NCBI RefSeq assembly: GCF_946902905.1
Contig: NZ_OX336385.1
Location: 124,001 to 188,000 of the forward strand
Length of the DNA stretch: 64,000 nt
DNA from: Streptococcus sp. Marseille-Q6470
GTDB lineage: Bacteria > Bacillota > Bacilli > Lactobacillales > Streptococcaceae
Reading direction: 5' to 3'
Shown here: positions 1-8,142 of the stretch, piece after piece
How positions within the stretch are numbered: position 1 is the first letter of the stretch
Layout: each line of letters starts with the position of its first letter
Notes under the pieces: model-generated
The model's database searches: none
What the model saw: the letters and a program-made list of their open reading frames with translations, nothing else
Told to the model about the DNA's origin: nothing
Position numbers and translations under genes: made by a program

Positions 1-291
1 AGTCATCACTTACCTTCGGAGTTGTCAGGTGGTCAGAAGCAAAGGGTTGCCATAGCGCGTGCACTCGTTAACAATCCTTCTATCATCTTAGCTGATGAAC
101 CAACAGGAGCTCTGGATACCAAAACGGGTAATCAGATTATGCAACTCTTGGTTGAATTAAACAAAGAAGGAAAAACCATCATTATGGTAACGCATGAGCC
201 TGAAATCGCTGCTTACGCTAAGCGTCAGATTGTCATTCGTGATGGCGTCATTTCATCTGATAGTGGTCTCGTAGAAAAGGAGGAAAACTAA
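1..291 (+). CDS. ABC transporter ATP-binding protein, 5'-truncated by window edge
   Basis: C-terminal part of a MacB/LolD-type ATPase. The reading frame is open from base 1, so the true start lies outside the window. Visible are the ABC signature [15 protein letters not shown], Walker B ([12 protein letters not shown]) and the H-loop (IIMVTHEP). It would power the FtsX-type permease that begins one base after its stop codon. In Firmicutes such ATPase/permease pairs export peptides, antibiotics or antimicrobial compounds, usually with an upstream membrane-fusion-like protein. The substrate cannot be told from sequence. Confidence 0.95.
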   Translation, partial: SHHLPSELSGGQKQRVAIARALVNNPSIILADEPTGALDTKTGNQIMQLLVELNKEGKTIIMVTHEPEIAAYAKRQIVIRDGVISSDSGLVEKEEN

Positions 292-292
292 G

Positions 293-1552
293 ATGCAGAA
301 TCTGAAATTTGCCTTTTCATCCATTATGGCCCACAAGATGCGGTCCTTCTTAACCATGATCGGGATTATCATCGGTGTATCCTCAGTTGTCGTGATCATG
401 GCCTTGGGCGATTCCATGTCTCGTCAGGTCAATAAAAACATGACAAAGTCCCAGAAAGACATCCATGTCTTTTTCTCACCTACCAAGAGTAAGGACGGTT
501 CCTTTACACAAAGACAATCTGCATTGACCTTGTCTGGTGGTCAAGAAGAAAATTTTGTTGAACCACCTAAACCACAAGAAGCCTGGGTTAAGGAAGCTGC
601 TAAGCTCAAGGGTGTGGACAGCTACTATGTAACCAACTCATCCAATGTGACCTTGACTTATAAGGATAAAAAGGTTGAACGTGCGAGCTTGACAGGTGGA
701 AACATCACTTATATGGATGCGGTTGAAAACAAAATCGTTGCAGGCCGTAGTTTAAGGTCACAAGATTATAAAGATTTCGCTAGTGTTATCATTTTAGATG
801 AAGAACTTGCTAATAGCCTTTTTGGTTCAGCACAAGAAGCTCTCAACCAAATTGTTGAAGTAAATGAAATCAGTTATCGTGTTATTGGTGTTTATGCAAG
901 TAAGGAAGCTAAGGCTGCAAAAACTTTTGGGATTGGAGGACTACCAATCACGACCAATATTTCTCTTGCGGCCAATTTTAACACCGACGAAATTTCTGAT
1001 ATTGTGTTTCGTGTTAACGATACGACCCTGACTCAGACTTTAGGTCCAGAATTGGCTAGAAGAATGACAGAGATTGCAGGTCTTCAACAAGGGGAATATC
1101 AAGTTGCAGATGCGTCTGCTGCCTTCCAAGAAATTCAACAACTCTTTGGCTTCATAACAACGATTATTAGTGCTATTGCGGGGATTTCCCTTTTTGTCGG
1201 TGGTACTGGTGTTATGAACATTATGCTTGTTTCAGTGACAGAGCGTACCCGTGAGATTGGTCTACGTAAAGCACTAGGAGCAACTCGGGGGAATATTCTG
1301 GTTCAATTTTTGATTGAATCCATGATTTTAACCTTGTTAGGAGGGGTCATCGGTCTCGTGCTGGCTGCAGGGGTGACTATGCTTGCAGGTGTCCTTCTTC
1401 AAAACATGATTGCAGGAATCGAAGTTGGCGTATCCATCCCAATTGCTCTCTTTAGTTTAGGTGTCTCAGCTGGCATCGGTATGATATTTGGTGTTCTACC
1501 AGCCAATAAAGCTTCTAAACTTGATCCGATTGAAGCCCTTCGTTATGAATAA
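293..1552 (+). CDS. ABC transporter permease, MacB/FtsX type
   Basis: 419-residue membrane subunit partnered with the ATPase just upstream (1-nt gap, translationally linked). One N-terminal membrane segment (about residues 17-40, after MAHKMRSFLT) is followed by a large extracytoplasmic MacB_PCD-like domain (about 45-275). A C-terminal FtsX core has three membrane helices, including the conserved ERTREIGLRKALGA segment. Family members act as mechanotransmission exporters rather than classical translocators. The extracellular domain is rich in Gln, Ser and Lys. The substrate is unknown. A strong terminator follows at once. Confidence 0.93.
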   Translation: MQNLKFAFSSIMAHKMRSFLTMIGIIIGVSSVVVIMALGDSMSRQVNKNMTKSQKDIHVFFSPTKSKDGSFTQRQSALTLSGGQEENFVEPPKPQEAWVKEAAKLKGVDSYYVTNSSNVTLTYKDKKVERASLTGGNITYMDAVENKIVAGRSLRSQDYKDFASVIILDEELANSLFGSAQEALNQIVEVNEISYRVIGVYASKEAKAAKTFGIGGLPITTNISLAANFNTDEISDIVFRVNDTTLTQTLGPELARRMTEIAGLQQGEYQVADASAAFQEIQQLFGFITTIISAIAGISLFVGGTGVMNIMLVSVTERTREIGLRKALGATRGNILVQFLIESMILTLLGGVIGLVLAAGVTMLAGVLLQNMIAGIEVGVSIPIALFSLGVSAGIGMIFGVLPANKASKLDPIEALRYE

Positions 1553-1565
1553 GATAATCAACAGG

Positions 1566-1599
1566 AAAAACAAGATGGACATTAGTCTGTCTTGTTTTT
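1566..1599 (+). terminator. Rho-independent terminator after ABC exporter
   Basis: AAAAACAAGA (1566-1575) pairs with TCTTGTTTTT (1590-1599); a short inner GAC/GTC helix is also possible. It ends the exporter operon 14 nt past the stop. It overlaps the upstream in-frame TTG at 1592, which argues against that codon as the metG start. Confidence 0.85.
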
Positions 1600-1633
1600 G
1601 TATGGATTTCCTTATCGAAAATCACTAAAAATG

Positions 1634-1642
1634 TGGTATAAT
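1634..1642 (+). promoter_or_regulatory. Extended -10 promoter of metG
   Basis: TGGTATAAT, a perfect -10 hexamer (1637-1642) with a TGn extension, 45 bp before the metG ATG. No good -35 box is present, which is common for extended -10 promoters. Confidence 0.7.
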
Positions 1643-1687
1643 GAAGTGTTAGAAAAACAGGTTTCATTAGCCTGGAAAGGAAATATT

Positions 1688-3685
1688 ATGTCTGAAAAGA
1701 ATTTTTATATTACAACACCGATTTACTATCCATCTGGTAAACTTCATATCGGTTCTGCCTACACTACCATCGCTTGTGATGTCCTAGCTCGTTACAAACG
1801 CCTGATGGGCTACGATGTCTTTTATCTGACAGGTCTGGATGAGCATGGTCAAAAGATCCAGCAAAAAGCGGAAGAAGCTGGTATCACACCACAAGCCTAT
1901 GTTGATGGTATGGCAGTTGGAGTTAAAGAACTCTGGAAATTACTGGATATCTCATATGATAAATTTATCCGTACCACAGATGACTACCATGAAAAAGTAG
2001 TAGCACAAGTTTTTGAGCGTTTGCTTGCTCAAGATGATATCTACTTGGGTGAATACTCTGGTTGGTATTCAGTTTCAGATGAGGAATTCTTTACAGAAAG
2101 TCAACTTGCGGAAGTTTTCCGTGATGAAGCTGGCAATGTAACGGGTGGTATCGCTCCATCAGGCCACGAAGTGGAATGGGTTTCAGAAGAGTCTTACTTC
2201 CTTCGCCTCAGCAAGTATCAAGATCGTTTAGTTGAATTTTTCAAATCTCATCCTGACTTCATCACTCCAGATGGACGTCTCAATGAAATGTTGAAAAACT
2301 TTATCGAGCCAGGTTTGGAAGATTTAGCGGTATCACGTACAACCTTTACATGGGGGGTGCCAGTCCCATCAAATCCAAAACACGTTGTCTACGTTTGGTT
2401 TGATGCTCTGCTCAACTATGTGACAGCTCTTGGCTACGATCAAGAAGAACACGCTAACTTTGATAAGTTCTGGAATGGAACAGTCTTCCACATGGTCGGA
2501 AAAGACATTCTTCGTTTCCACTCAATCTACTGGCCAATCCTTCTCATGATGTTGGATATCAAATTGCCAGAACGTTTGATTGGGCATGGATGGTTTGTCA
2601 TGAAAGACGGCAAGATGTCTAAGTCTAAAGGGAACGTTGTCTATCCTGAAATGTTGATAGAGCGTTTTGGTCTCGATCCACTTCGTTACTACCTCATGCG
2701 TAGCCTTCCGGTTGGTTCAGACGGAACCTTCACTCCAGAAGACTATGTAGGACGTATCAACTATGAATTGGCAAATGACCTCGGAAATCTCCTCAACCGT
2801 ACGGTTTCCATGATCAACAAGTACTTTGATGGACAAATCCCTGCCTATGTAGAAGGTGTGACAGAGTTTGACAATGCTCTTGCTCAAGTCGCAGAACAAT
2901 CAATCGCAGACTACCACACCTATATGGAAGCAGTTGACTACCCACGTGCGCTTGAAGCAGTCTGGACTCTTATCTCACGTACTAATAAATACATCGATGA
3001 GACAGCACCTTGGGTCTTAGCCAAGGATGAAGCACACCGTGACCAATTGGCAAGTGTTATGAGTCACTTAGCAGCTAGCCTTCGTGTCGTAGCTCACTTA
3101 ATTGAGCCATTTATGATGGAAACTAGTCGTGCAGTTTTGACTCAACTTGGTCTAGCAGAAGTTTCTAGCCTTGAAAACTTGAGTTTAGCTGATTTCCCTG
3201 CAAATGTCACTGTAGTTGCTAAAGGAACACCAATCTTCCCACGTCTCGATATGGAAGAAGAAATCGCCTATATCAAGGAACAAATGGAAGGTAACAAGCC
3301 AGCAGTCGAAAAAGAATGGAATCCAGATGAAGTTGAACTCAAGCTAAACAAGGATGAAATCAAGTTTGAAGACTTCGATAAGGTTGAAATTCGTGTTGCT
3401 GAAGTCAAAGAAGTTTCTAAAGTGGAAGGTTCTGACAAATTGCTTCAATTCCGCCTAGATGCTGGAGATGGTGAAGACCGTCAAATCCTTTCTGGTATTG
3501 CGAAATTCTATCCAAACGAACAAGAATTGGTCGGTAAGAAAGTACAAATCGTTGCCAACCTCAAACCACGTAAGATGATGAAAAAATATGTCAGCCAAGG
3601 GATGATCCTCTCAGCTGAACATGAAGGCAAATTAACCCTTCTCACAGTTGATCCAGCTGTACCAAACGGAAGTGTGATTGGCTAA
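1688..3685 (+). CDS. metG: Methionyl-tRNA synthetase
   Basis: Charges tRNA-Met (elongator and initiator) in the cytoplasm. The 665-residue product has the class I catalytic HIGS motif (H20-S23), the KMSKS loop at residues 309-313, an anticodon-binding helical domain, and a C-terminal tRNA-binding/dimerisation OB fold from about residue 560 ([14 protein letters not shown]). I chose the ATG at 1688 because it follows a GGAAAGG ribosome site and gives the normal N-terminus ([14 protein letters not shown]). The longer frame from 1592 begins inside the preceding terminator. It is transcribed alone between two terminators. Confidence 0.98.
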   Translation: MSEKNFYITTPIYYPSGKLHIGSAYTTIACDVLARYKRLMGYDVFYLTGLDEHGQKIQQKAEEAGITPQAYVDGMAVGVKELWKLLDISYDKFIRTTDDYHEKVVAQVFERLLAQDDIYLGEYSGWYSVSDEEFFTESQLAEVFRDEAGNVTGGIAPSGHEVEWVSEESYFLRLSKYQDRLVEFFKSHPDFITPDGRLNEMLKNFIEPGLEDLAVSRTTFTWGVPVPSNPKHVVYVWFDALLNYVTALGYDQEEHANFDKFWNGTVFHMVGKDILRFHSIYWPILLMMLDIKLPERLIGHGWFVMKDGKMSKSKGNVVYPEMLIERFGLDPLRYYLMRSLPVGSDGTFTPEDYVGRINYELANDLGNLLNRTVSMINKYFDGQIPAYVEGVTEFDNALAQVAEQSIADYHTYMEAVDYPRALEAVWTLISRTNKYIDETAPWVLAKDEAHRDQLASVMSHLAASLRVVAHLIEPFMMETSRAVLTQLGLAEVSSLENLSLADFPANVTVVAKGTPIFPRLDMEEEIAYIKEQMEGNKPAVEKEWNPDEVELKLNKDEIKFEDFDKVEIRVAEVKEVSKVEGSDKLLQFRLDAGDGEDRQILSGIAKFYPNEQELVGKKVQIVANLKPRKMMKKYVSQGMILSAEHEGKLTLLTVDPAVPNGSVIG

Positions 3686-3690
3686 GTTTT

Positions 3691-3718
3691 AAAAGGACCA
3701 GCTTGAGCTGGTTCTTTT
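3691..3718 (+). terminator. Rho-independent terminator after metG
   Basis: AAAAGGACCAGC, loop TTGA, GCTGGTTCTTTT: a 12-bp stem (one G-U pair) with a T-rich tail, 5 nt past the metG stop. Confidence 0.88.
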
Positions 3719-3735
3719 CTTTTGTATGACGATAG

Positions 3736-3764
3736 TTGATAAAAGAGGCATTCTGCATTATAAT
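3736..3764 (+). promoter_or_regulatory. Promoter of aldo/keto reductase gene
   Basis: TTGATA (3736-3741), 17-bp spacer, TATAAT (3759-3764), 23 bp before the ATG at 3788. Near-consensus housekeeping sigma promoter. Confidence 0.8.
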
Positions 3765-3787
3765 GAAGAAAAACGGAGGAAGAAGCC

Positions 3788-4714
3788 ATGAAATACATTT
3801 CATTTGGACATGAGAAAAGAGAACTATCCGAAATCGTCCTCGGCATGATGCGAATTAGTGACAAGTCAGTCAAAGAAGTGGAGGAGTTGGTTGAGACAGC
3901 CCTATCTGTCGGAATCAACGCCTTTGACTTGGCAGATATCTATGGTGGAGGTCGTTGCGAAGAATTACTAGGTCACGTGTTAAACAATCGTCCTGACTTG
4001 AGAGAAAAGATGTGGATTCAGTCCAAATGTGGCATTCGCATAGAAGAATTTACCTATTTTGATTTTTCAAAAGATTATATTTTAGAGTCAGTTGATGGGA
4101 TTCTACAACGATTGCAGGTTGATTACCTAGATAGCTTGCTTCTCCATCGTCCAGATGCCTTGATGGAAGCTGACCAAGTGGCAGAGGCCTTTGAAATTCT
4201 TCACAAATCGGGTAAGGTTCGAGACTTTGGTGTGTCTAACCAAAATCCTATGATGATGGAATTACTGAAGAGAGAAGTCAAACAGCCTCTAACGATCAAT
4301 CAATTACAGCTAAGCGCAGCTTTCACACCTGGTTTTGACGCTGGTTTCCATGTCAATATGGAAGGTGACAAGGCAACTGTCCGTGATGGTAGCGTCTTTG
4401 AATACTGCAAGTTAAACGACATGGTCATTCAGGCTTGGTCAGTCTTGCAGTTTGGCTATTTTAAGGGTAATTTTGTTGGCAAAGAGCAATTTCAAGATCT
4501 AAATGAGGTTCTAAATCGACTAGCCTTAAAATACGGTGTAAGCCCATCAGCTATTGCCATTGCTTGGGTGTTACGCTATCCAGCTAAGATGCAGGCAATA
4601 GTGGGAACAACTAACCCTAAACATTTGATAGAAGCTAGCCAAGCAAGTAATGTTAACCTAACTCGAAAAGAATGGTATGAGATTTACCTAGCAGCAGGGA
4701 ATGATTTGCCGTAA
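3788..4714 (+). CDS. Aldo/keto reductase family protein (YcsN/YdhF-like)
   Basis: 308-residue TIM-barrel NADPH-dependent oxidoreductase. Family features seen are FDLADIYGGGRCEELLG (catalytic Asp and Tyr), the catalytic-Lys strand (WIQSKCG) and the substrate/His strand (DSLLLHRPD). The NADPH end of the barrel (IVGTTNPKHLIEAS) is also intact. Length and order match the predicted-oxidoreductase branch typified by E. coli YdhF. The physiological substrate is unknown. It has its own promoter and a good GGAGG ribosome site, with terminators on both sides, so it is monocistronic. Confidence 0.92.
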   Translation: MKYISFGHEKRELSEIVLGMMRISDKSVKEVEELVETALSVGINAFDLADIYGGGRCEELLGHVLNNRPDLREKMWIQSKCGIRIEEFTYFDFSKDYILESVDGILQRLQVDYLDSLLLHRPDALMEADQVAEAFEILHKSGKVRDFGVSNQNPMMMELLKREVKQPLTINQLQLSAAFTPGFDAGFHVNMEGDKATVRDGSVFEYCKLNDMVIQAWSVLQFGYFKGNFVGKEQFQDLNEVLNRLALKYGVSPSAIAIAWVLRYPAKMQAIVGTTNPKHLIEASQASNVNLTRKEWYEIYLAAGNDLP

Positions 4715-4743
4715 GGGGAAATTACATTTCAGAAATCACAGTC

Positions 4744-4769
4744 AAAAAGCCGTTGAAAAACGGTTTTTT
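4744..4769 (+). terminator. Rho-independent terminator after aldo/keto reductase
   Basis: AAAAAGCCGTT, loop GAAA, AACGGTTTTTT. The T-tract abuts the TATAAT of the next promoter (4772-4777), so the two signals are packed back to back. Confidence 0.85.
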
Positions 4770-4771
4770 GT

Positions 4772-4777
4772 TATAAT
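4772..4777 (+). promoter_or_regulatory. -10 box for the DUF2829 / SDR gene pair
   Basis: Perfect TATAAT, 35 bp before the ATG at 4813. The -35 region falls inside the preceding terminator hairpin and has no good hexamer, so the promoter is only moderately supported. Confidence 0.5.
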
Positions 4778-4812
4778 GAAATTAAGATTTATAGATAACA
4801 AAGGAGAAAAAT

Positions 4813-5049
4813 ATGACATTTGAAGAGATTTTACCAGGCTTAAAGGCCAAGAAAAAATATGTACGAACTGGTTGGGGCGGAGCAGAGAACTATGTCCAGC
4901 TCTTTGATACCATTGAACAAAATGGAGTGGCTCTAGAAGTGACGCCTTATTTCCTCATCAACGTATCTGGTGAAGGGGAAGGTTTTTCTATGTGGAGCCC
5001 AACTCCTTGTGATGTCTTAGCGACGGATTGGGTGGAAGTTCATGACTAG
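4813..5049 (+). CDS. DUF2829 domain protein (Tad2-like fold family)
   Basis: 78-residue single-domain protein. The N-terminal block MTFEEILPGLKAKKKYVRTGW and the tail with MWSPTPCDVLATDWVEV match the DUF2829 family, common in phages and Firmicutes. Members of this family include phage Thoeris anti-defence protein Tad2, which sequesters a cyclic ADP-ribose signal. Whether this chromosomal copy binds such a nucleotide is unknown. A GGAG ribosome site precedes the ATG. The stop overlaps the SDR start by 8 nt, so the two are co-translated. I rely on remembered family patterns, not a search. Confidence 0.75.
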   Translation: MTFEEILPGLKAKKKYVRTGWGGAENYVQLFDTIEQNGVALEVTPYFLINVSGEGEGFSMWSPTPCDVLATDWVEVHD

Positions 5050-5740
5050 ACGAGTTTTGGTGACAGGTGTTAGCTCAGGGATTGGTCTGGCTCAAGCGCG
5101 ACTTTTTTTAGAAAAAGGTTATCAGGTTTTTGGAGTGGATCAGGGTGAAAATCCTGATTTACAGGGTGACTTTCACTTTTTACAACGTGATTTAACGCTT
5201 GACTTGGAACCCATTTTTGATTGGTGTCCTCAGGTGGATGTTCTGTGTAATACAGCTGGGGTTTTGGATGGCTATAAACCTTTACTGGAACAATCCGCCC
5301 AGGAAATCCAAGAGATTTTTGAAATCAACTATGTGACACCAGTAGAGTTGACCCGCTATTATTTGATAAACATGCTGGAACATAAACATGGGATTATCAT
5401 CAATATGTGTTCCATTGCTTCAAGTCTAGCAGGTGGAGGTGGTCACGCCTATACCTCTTCTAAACATGCCTTAGCAGGATTTACCAAGCAGTTAGCTCTA
5501 GACTATGCTGAAGCTGGGATTCAAGTCTTTGGTATCGCACCGGGTGCTGTTAAGACTTGTATGACAGCAGCTGACTTTGAGCCAGGTGGACTAGCTGACT
5601 GGGTAGCCAGTGAAACACCCATCAAACGCTGGATTGAGCCAGAGGAAATAGCAGAAGTTAGCCTCTTTTTAGCAAGCGGAAAGGCAATCGCCATGCAGGG
5701 ACAAATCTTGACTATTGATGGTGGTTGGTCTTTGAAGTAA
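5042..5740 (+). CDS. SDR-family oxidoreductase (3-oxoacyl-ACP-reductase-like)
   Basis: 232-residue classical short-chain dehydrogenase. It has the TGxxxGIG cofactor motif (VTGVSSGIG, about residues 7-15), CNTAG in place of NNAG, catalytic Ser in MCSIASS, YTSSK as the YxxxK pair, and the C-terminal GQILTIDGGW typical of FabG-like members. It is an NAD(P)-dependent alcohol/ketone oxidoreductase with unknown substrate. It lies far from the fab cluster, so a role in fatty acid synthesis is unlikely. It overlaps the DUF2829 gene by 8 nt. The first of the small accessory genes begins 36 nt downstream. Confidence 0.93.
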   Translation: MTRRVLVTGVSSGIGLAQARLFLEKGYQVFGVDQGENPDLQGDFHFLQRDLTLDLEPIFDWCPQVDVLCNTAGVLDGYKPLLEQSAQEIQEIFEINYVTPVELTRYYLINMLEHKHGIIINMCSIASSLAGGGGHAYTSSKHALAGFTKQLALDYAEAGIQVFGIAPGAVKTCMTAADFEPGGLADWVASETPIKRWIEPEEIAEVSLFLASGKAIAMQGQILTIDGGWSLK

Positions 5741-5776
5741 TATAGTTGATACTCAGTGAATATGTGGAGGTGAACT

Positions 5777-6112
5777 ATGAAAAGAGATGAGTTTGGATTT
5801 GTCTTGCCCAATCTCTACTATCAGTTTTTAACGGAGTGGAAAGAGATTGATCCTTATGAAATTGGTGATTCAGGTATCTGTTTGTATGCTAAGGAGGATC
5901 TACAGGAGCGTAATGAGACTTATCAGATTGAGGAAGAAGAGCCAGATTACTTTATGATTGGACAGGAAGGAGATTTGGCCTACTTTATCAAGAAAAATGC
6001 TGATGATTGCATTTATGAAAATGACTTGGGGGCTTTAGGTTCCTTAGAAATGCAAAAAGTTGCTACAAACGTCTATGACTTTATTGACAAGATTTTAGAG
6101 GAAGGATTGTAA
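5777..6112 (+). CDS. Small acidic protein, possible SUKH/SMI1-type immunity protein
   Basis: 111 residues, very acidic (a DE-rich centre around residues 50-60), no signal peptide and no membrane segment. The pattern of a Leu/Tyr/Trp-rich N-terminus, a short GDLAYFIKK strand and a C-terminal helix ending near FIDKILEEG resembles divergent SUKH (SMI1/KNR4) proteins. Many of these neutralise polymorphic toxins. The assignment rests partly on the clear SMI1/KNR4 gene immediately downstream. A GGAGGTG ribosome site lies 7 nt before the ATG. The function is unproven. Confidence 0.6.
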   Translation: MKRDEFGFVLPNLYYQFLTEWKEIDPYEIGDSGICLYAKEDLQERNETYQIEEEEPDYFMIGQEGDLAYFIKKNADDCIYENDLGALGSLEMQKVATNVYDFIDKILEEGL

Positions 6113-6131
6113 AGAAAGGGAGGGAGAAATC

Positions 6132-6551
6132 ATGTTTAGAGTGCTAGATGCAGATTCACCGATTTCAAAAGAAGACCTTTTGCAATTTGAAGAGTTTCTT
6201 GGAAAGAAATTGCCGGAAGCTATGAAGGATTTTTATCTCAAGTACAACGGTGGCCAGCCTCAGGTAAGGGGTGTCCACGATGATCGTCATCTCTTTCCTT
6301 TCAATTCCTTTGATTCACTTGAAGAGATGAGGAAATCTCTAAAATGGTTTGACGATGAGGTGGTACCTGAGGGATTTAAGGCAACAGACCTTCTCCATTT
6401 TGCCTATGATCCTGGATCTGGCAACTATGCTCTTTCTCTAAAGCCAGGGGACTATGGCAAGGTTTACTTTTATGTTTTAGAAGAAAAAGCGGAGTTGTAT
6501 GGTCAATGGCCATCTTTTGAGGATTTTTTGAATTCCTTTGTTGAAGAGTGA
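6132..6551 (+). CDS. SMI1/KNR4 (SUKH) family protein
   Basis: 139 residues. The classical SUKH core is visible: FEEFLGKKLPEAMKDFYLKYNGG near the N-terminus, then LFPFNSFDSLEEM and the strand pair FAYDPGSGNYALSL / GKVYFYVLE, and a final helix with FEDFLNSFVEE. In bacteria this superfamily is chiefly immunity proteins that bind and block nuclease or deaminase toxins. No toxin gene is visible nearby. A GGGAGGG ribosome site precedes the ATG. It lies 19 nt after the upstream gene and 18 nt before the next, so it is probably co-transcribed. Confidence 0.85.
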   Translation: MFRVLDADSPISKEDLLQFEEFLGKKLPEAMKDFYLKYNGGQPQVRGVHDDRHLFPFNSFDSLEEMRKSLKWFDDEVVPEGFKATDLLHFAYDPGSGNYALSLKPGDYGKVYFYVLEEKAELYGQWPSFEDFLNSFVEE

Positions 6552-6569
6552 GACTAAAAAGGAGAAGAG

Positions 6570-6908
6570 ATGCGGAAACACCAAGAACTTTCACTAGAGC
6601 AGATCATCGAGCAGGTGCGCGTGGACGAGTCTCCTTCAGATGATTTTTGCCTCTATGGCAAGGAGTATGGAGAACTGGCATTAGATAGGCTCTATTGGGT
6701 GTCAGATTATCCGGATGTCGTGGAAGACCGTGATGTCTATCCGACGGATGTAGCGGAGCAAGATCTCCAGCTAGTCTACTATGGAGAGCAGTTTATTGAC
6801 GTTCTTTCCGTAGCACTTGAAGAAAAACCAAATGCAAGTCACCAAGACTTGGTTGATGCTTTAAATTATTATAATGAGCACGATATCTTTATGAACTTTG
6901 AAAGCTAG
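6570..6908 (+). CDS. Small acidic hypothetical protein (DUF7716-like)
   Basis: 112 residues, strongly acidic. A motif-like region FCLYGKEYGELALDRLYWVSDYPDV sits at about residues 24-50, and the C-terminal half ends in LVDALNYYNEHDIFMNFES. I recall similar proteins as DUF7716 members beside immunity genes, but I cannot confirm that. There is no signal or membrane segment. An AAAGGAG ribosome site precedes the ATG. Its position between SUKH and Imm51-like genes suggests another immunity-type protein; this is inference from context. Confidence 0.6.
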   Translation: MRKHQELSLEQIIEQVRVDESPSDDFCLYGKEYGELALDRLYWVSDYPDVVEDRDVYPTDVAEQDLQLVYYGEQFIDVLSVALEEKPNASHQDLVDALNYYNEHDIFMNFES

Positions 6909-6969
6909 TAAGCATACTAGATTTATGCAGTTTCATTGATAATTAACAAATACAACAAGGAGTTAAGAA

Positions 6970-7341
6970 ATGATAGATTACGAAAACATAAATGAAAAAA
7001 TTGCCCCTTTTAGCCTACTTGTATATGATGAGGATCCTCAAAATGTTCGAGGGTCGCTCATTTATTACCCTGATGGAGAATACAGACAGGAAGTGTTTGA
7101 CACTCGAGAAGAGGAGGGATTTGAAGGAAATGGCTACGATTGGGCATCCTTGGCTTTGGTATTTTTGGAGGAAAAAATGCCTGAATTAAGCGATACTATC
7201 GACTTTGATCCTGAAGGAAGTATGTTTTGCGCCTATTCTTCCAAGGTGGACGCCTTGGCTAAATTCGCTTTAGAATTTAAAGAATTTTGCGATGATATTG
7301 AAGCTATGAAAGACTTGTTCAGTCGAGCAGAGTTGGATTAG
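6970..7341 (+). CDS. Imm51-like immunity family protein
   Basis: 123 residues, acidic, soluble. The C-terminal half, with IDFDPEGSMFCAYSSKVDALAKFALEF, matches the pattern I know from the Imm51 immunity family (aromatic/Cys strand followed by a helix). The N-terminal half has paired short strands (FSLLVYDED, GSLIYYPDG). An AAGGAG ribosome site precedes the ATG. It is the fourth member of the 5.8-8 kb run of small acidic proteins without any recognisable toxin partner. Family assignment is by memory only. Confidence 0.65.
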   Translation: MIDYENINEKIAPFSLLVYDEDPQNVRGSLIYYPDGEYRQEVFDTREEEGFEGNGYDWASLALVFLEEKMPELSDTIDFDPEGSMFCAYSSKVDALAKFALEFKEFCDDIEAMKDLFSRAELD

Positions 7342-7392
7342 TTGACTAAAATCTCTTTAAATTTTTTTAAAAAAGAATAGAAAGGATTTCAG

Positions 7393-7997
7393 ATGAAGCT
7401 ATCAGAAGTAGTTGAGCTAGTGGAAAATCATCCAGACCTACATCCCTATTTAGATAAAATATTAAAAAAGAATAAGAAGACCCAAGTTAGCTATCTCGAA
7501 TCACTGAATCGTCTGGCCTATTTACTTTATCTGGATGGTCAAGAGGAATGGCAAAGGAATTATTAGATCGTGTCATACAAGTTCCATTTGAAGGGAATTA
7601 TAACACCTGGACCTTTGTTGATAGCTCTCTGGTTTTATTGGCTTATCTGGAAAGAGAGGTAGAAAATCAGGTAATCGTCTATAAAAAACTCCTTTTATCT
7701 CCATTAGAACAAGGGGAGGAATCCACTCAAAAAATAAGAAAGAGAGTTCATCAGAGATTTTTGAATGGTGATAGCCTGGAGCAAAAGCTTGCAAAAATCG
7801 AGCAGGCTCCAAGCCCTGAATCAGAAATGGAACGTCGTCTGCTGTACCTGACAGATTTATTGAAGATTCACCTATTTATTACTGAGTCAACTTGTGAAGA
7901 GACAGATATCCAGACAAAAATCGAAGAGAATATGGAGATACTAAAGAAGTATATCAAGGAGCATGAAATCTATAGCCTCTTTCCTTTTAAGGGATAA
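7393..7997 (+). pseudogene. Frameshifted DUF6707-like gene
   Basis: Two overlapping frames together make one plausible protein of about 200 residues. The first frame starts at ATG 7393 (AAAGGA site upstream) and ends at TAG 7564-7566 after 57 residues. The second is open from ATG 7548 to TAA 7997. Adding one base in GAGGAATGG (7543-7551) would fuse LLYLDGQEE with MAKELLDRVI without a break, so a 1-nt deletion in an A run is the simplest reading. The predicted protein is helical and tetratricopeptide-like with no signal peptide. The family label is tentative. Alternatives are programmed frameshifting or a sequencing error. Confidence 0.65.
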
Positions 7998-8021
7998 GGT
8001 GAGCTAGCAATCTTGGATTTT

Positions 8022-8129
8022 TATACTCTTCGAAAATCAAATTCAAACCATGTCAGCTTCGCCTTACCGTACTCAAGTACAGCCTGCGGCTAGCTTCCTA
8101 GTTTGCTCTTTGATTTTCATTGAGTATTA
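8022..8129. repeat. BOX element (boxA plus boxC, no boxB)
   Basis: The left end ATACTCTTCGAAAATC and right end GATTTTCATTGAGTAT are imperfect inverted copies. Inside, GTCAGCTTCGCCTTACCGTA closely matches the complement of the standard BOX-PCR boxA primer, and GCCTGCGGCTAGCTTCC is the usual boxC core. The roughly 108-bp length fits A and C modules joined directly. It lies between the frameshifted gene and the Nudix gene and would be transcribed as part of the latter's leader. BOX elements are dispersed, non-autonomous repeats of pneumococci and relatives that can modulate neighbouring expression. Confidence 0.92.
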
Positions 8130-8142
8130 GAAAGAGTGGAAT

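Noticed and set aside
1592..1687. Upstream in-frame start for metG
   Set aside because: The TTG lies in the terminator stem and upstream of the promoter; the ATG at 1688 has a ribosome site and the expected protein start.
5745..5760. GATACTCAGTGAATAT looks like one end of a BOX element
   Set aside because: Only about 15 bp match and no boxA or boxC core is nearby; this is not enough to call a remnant.
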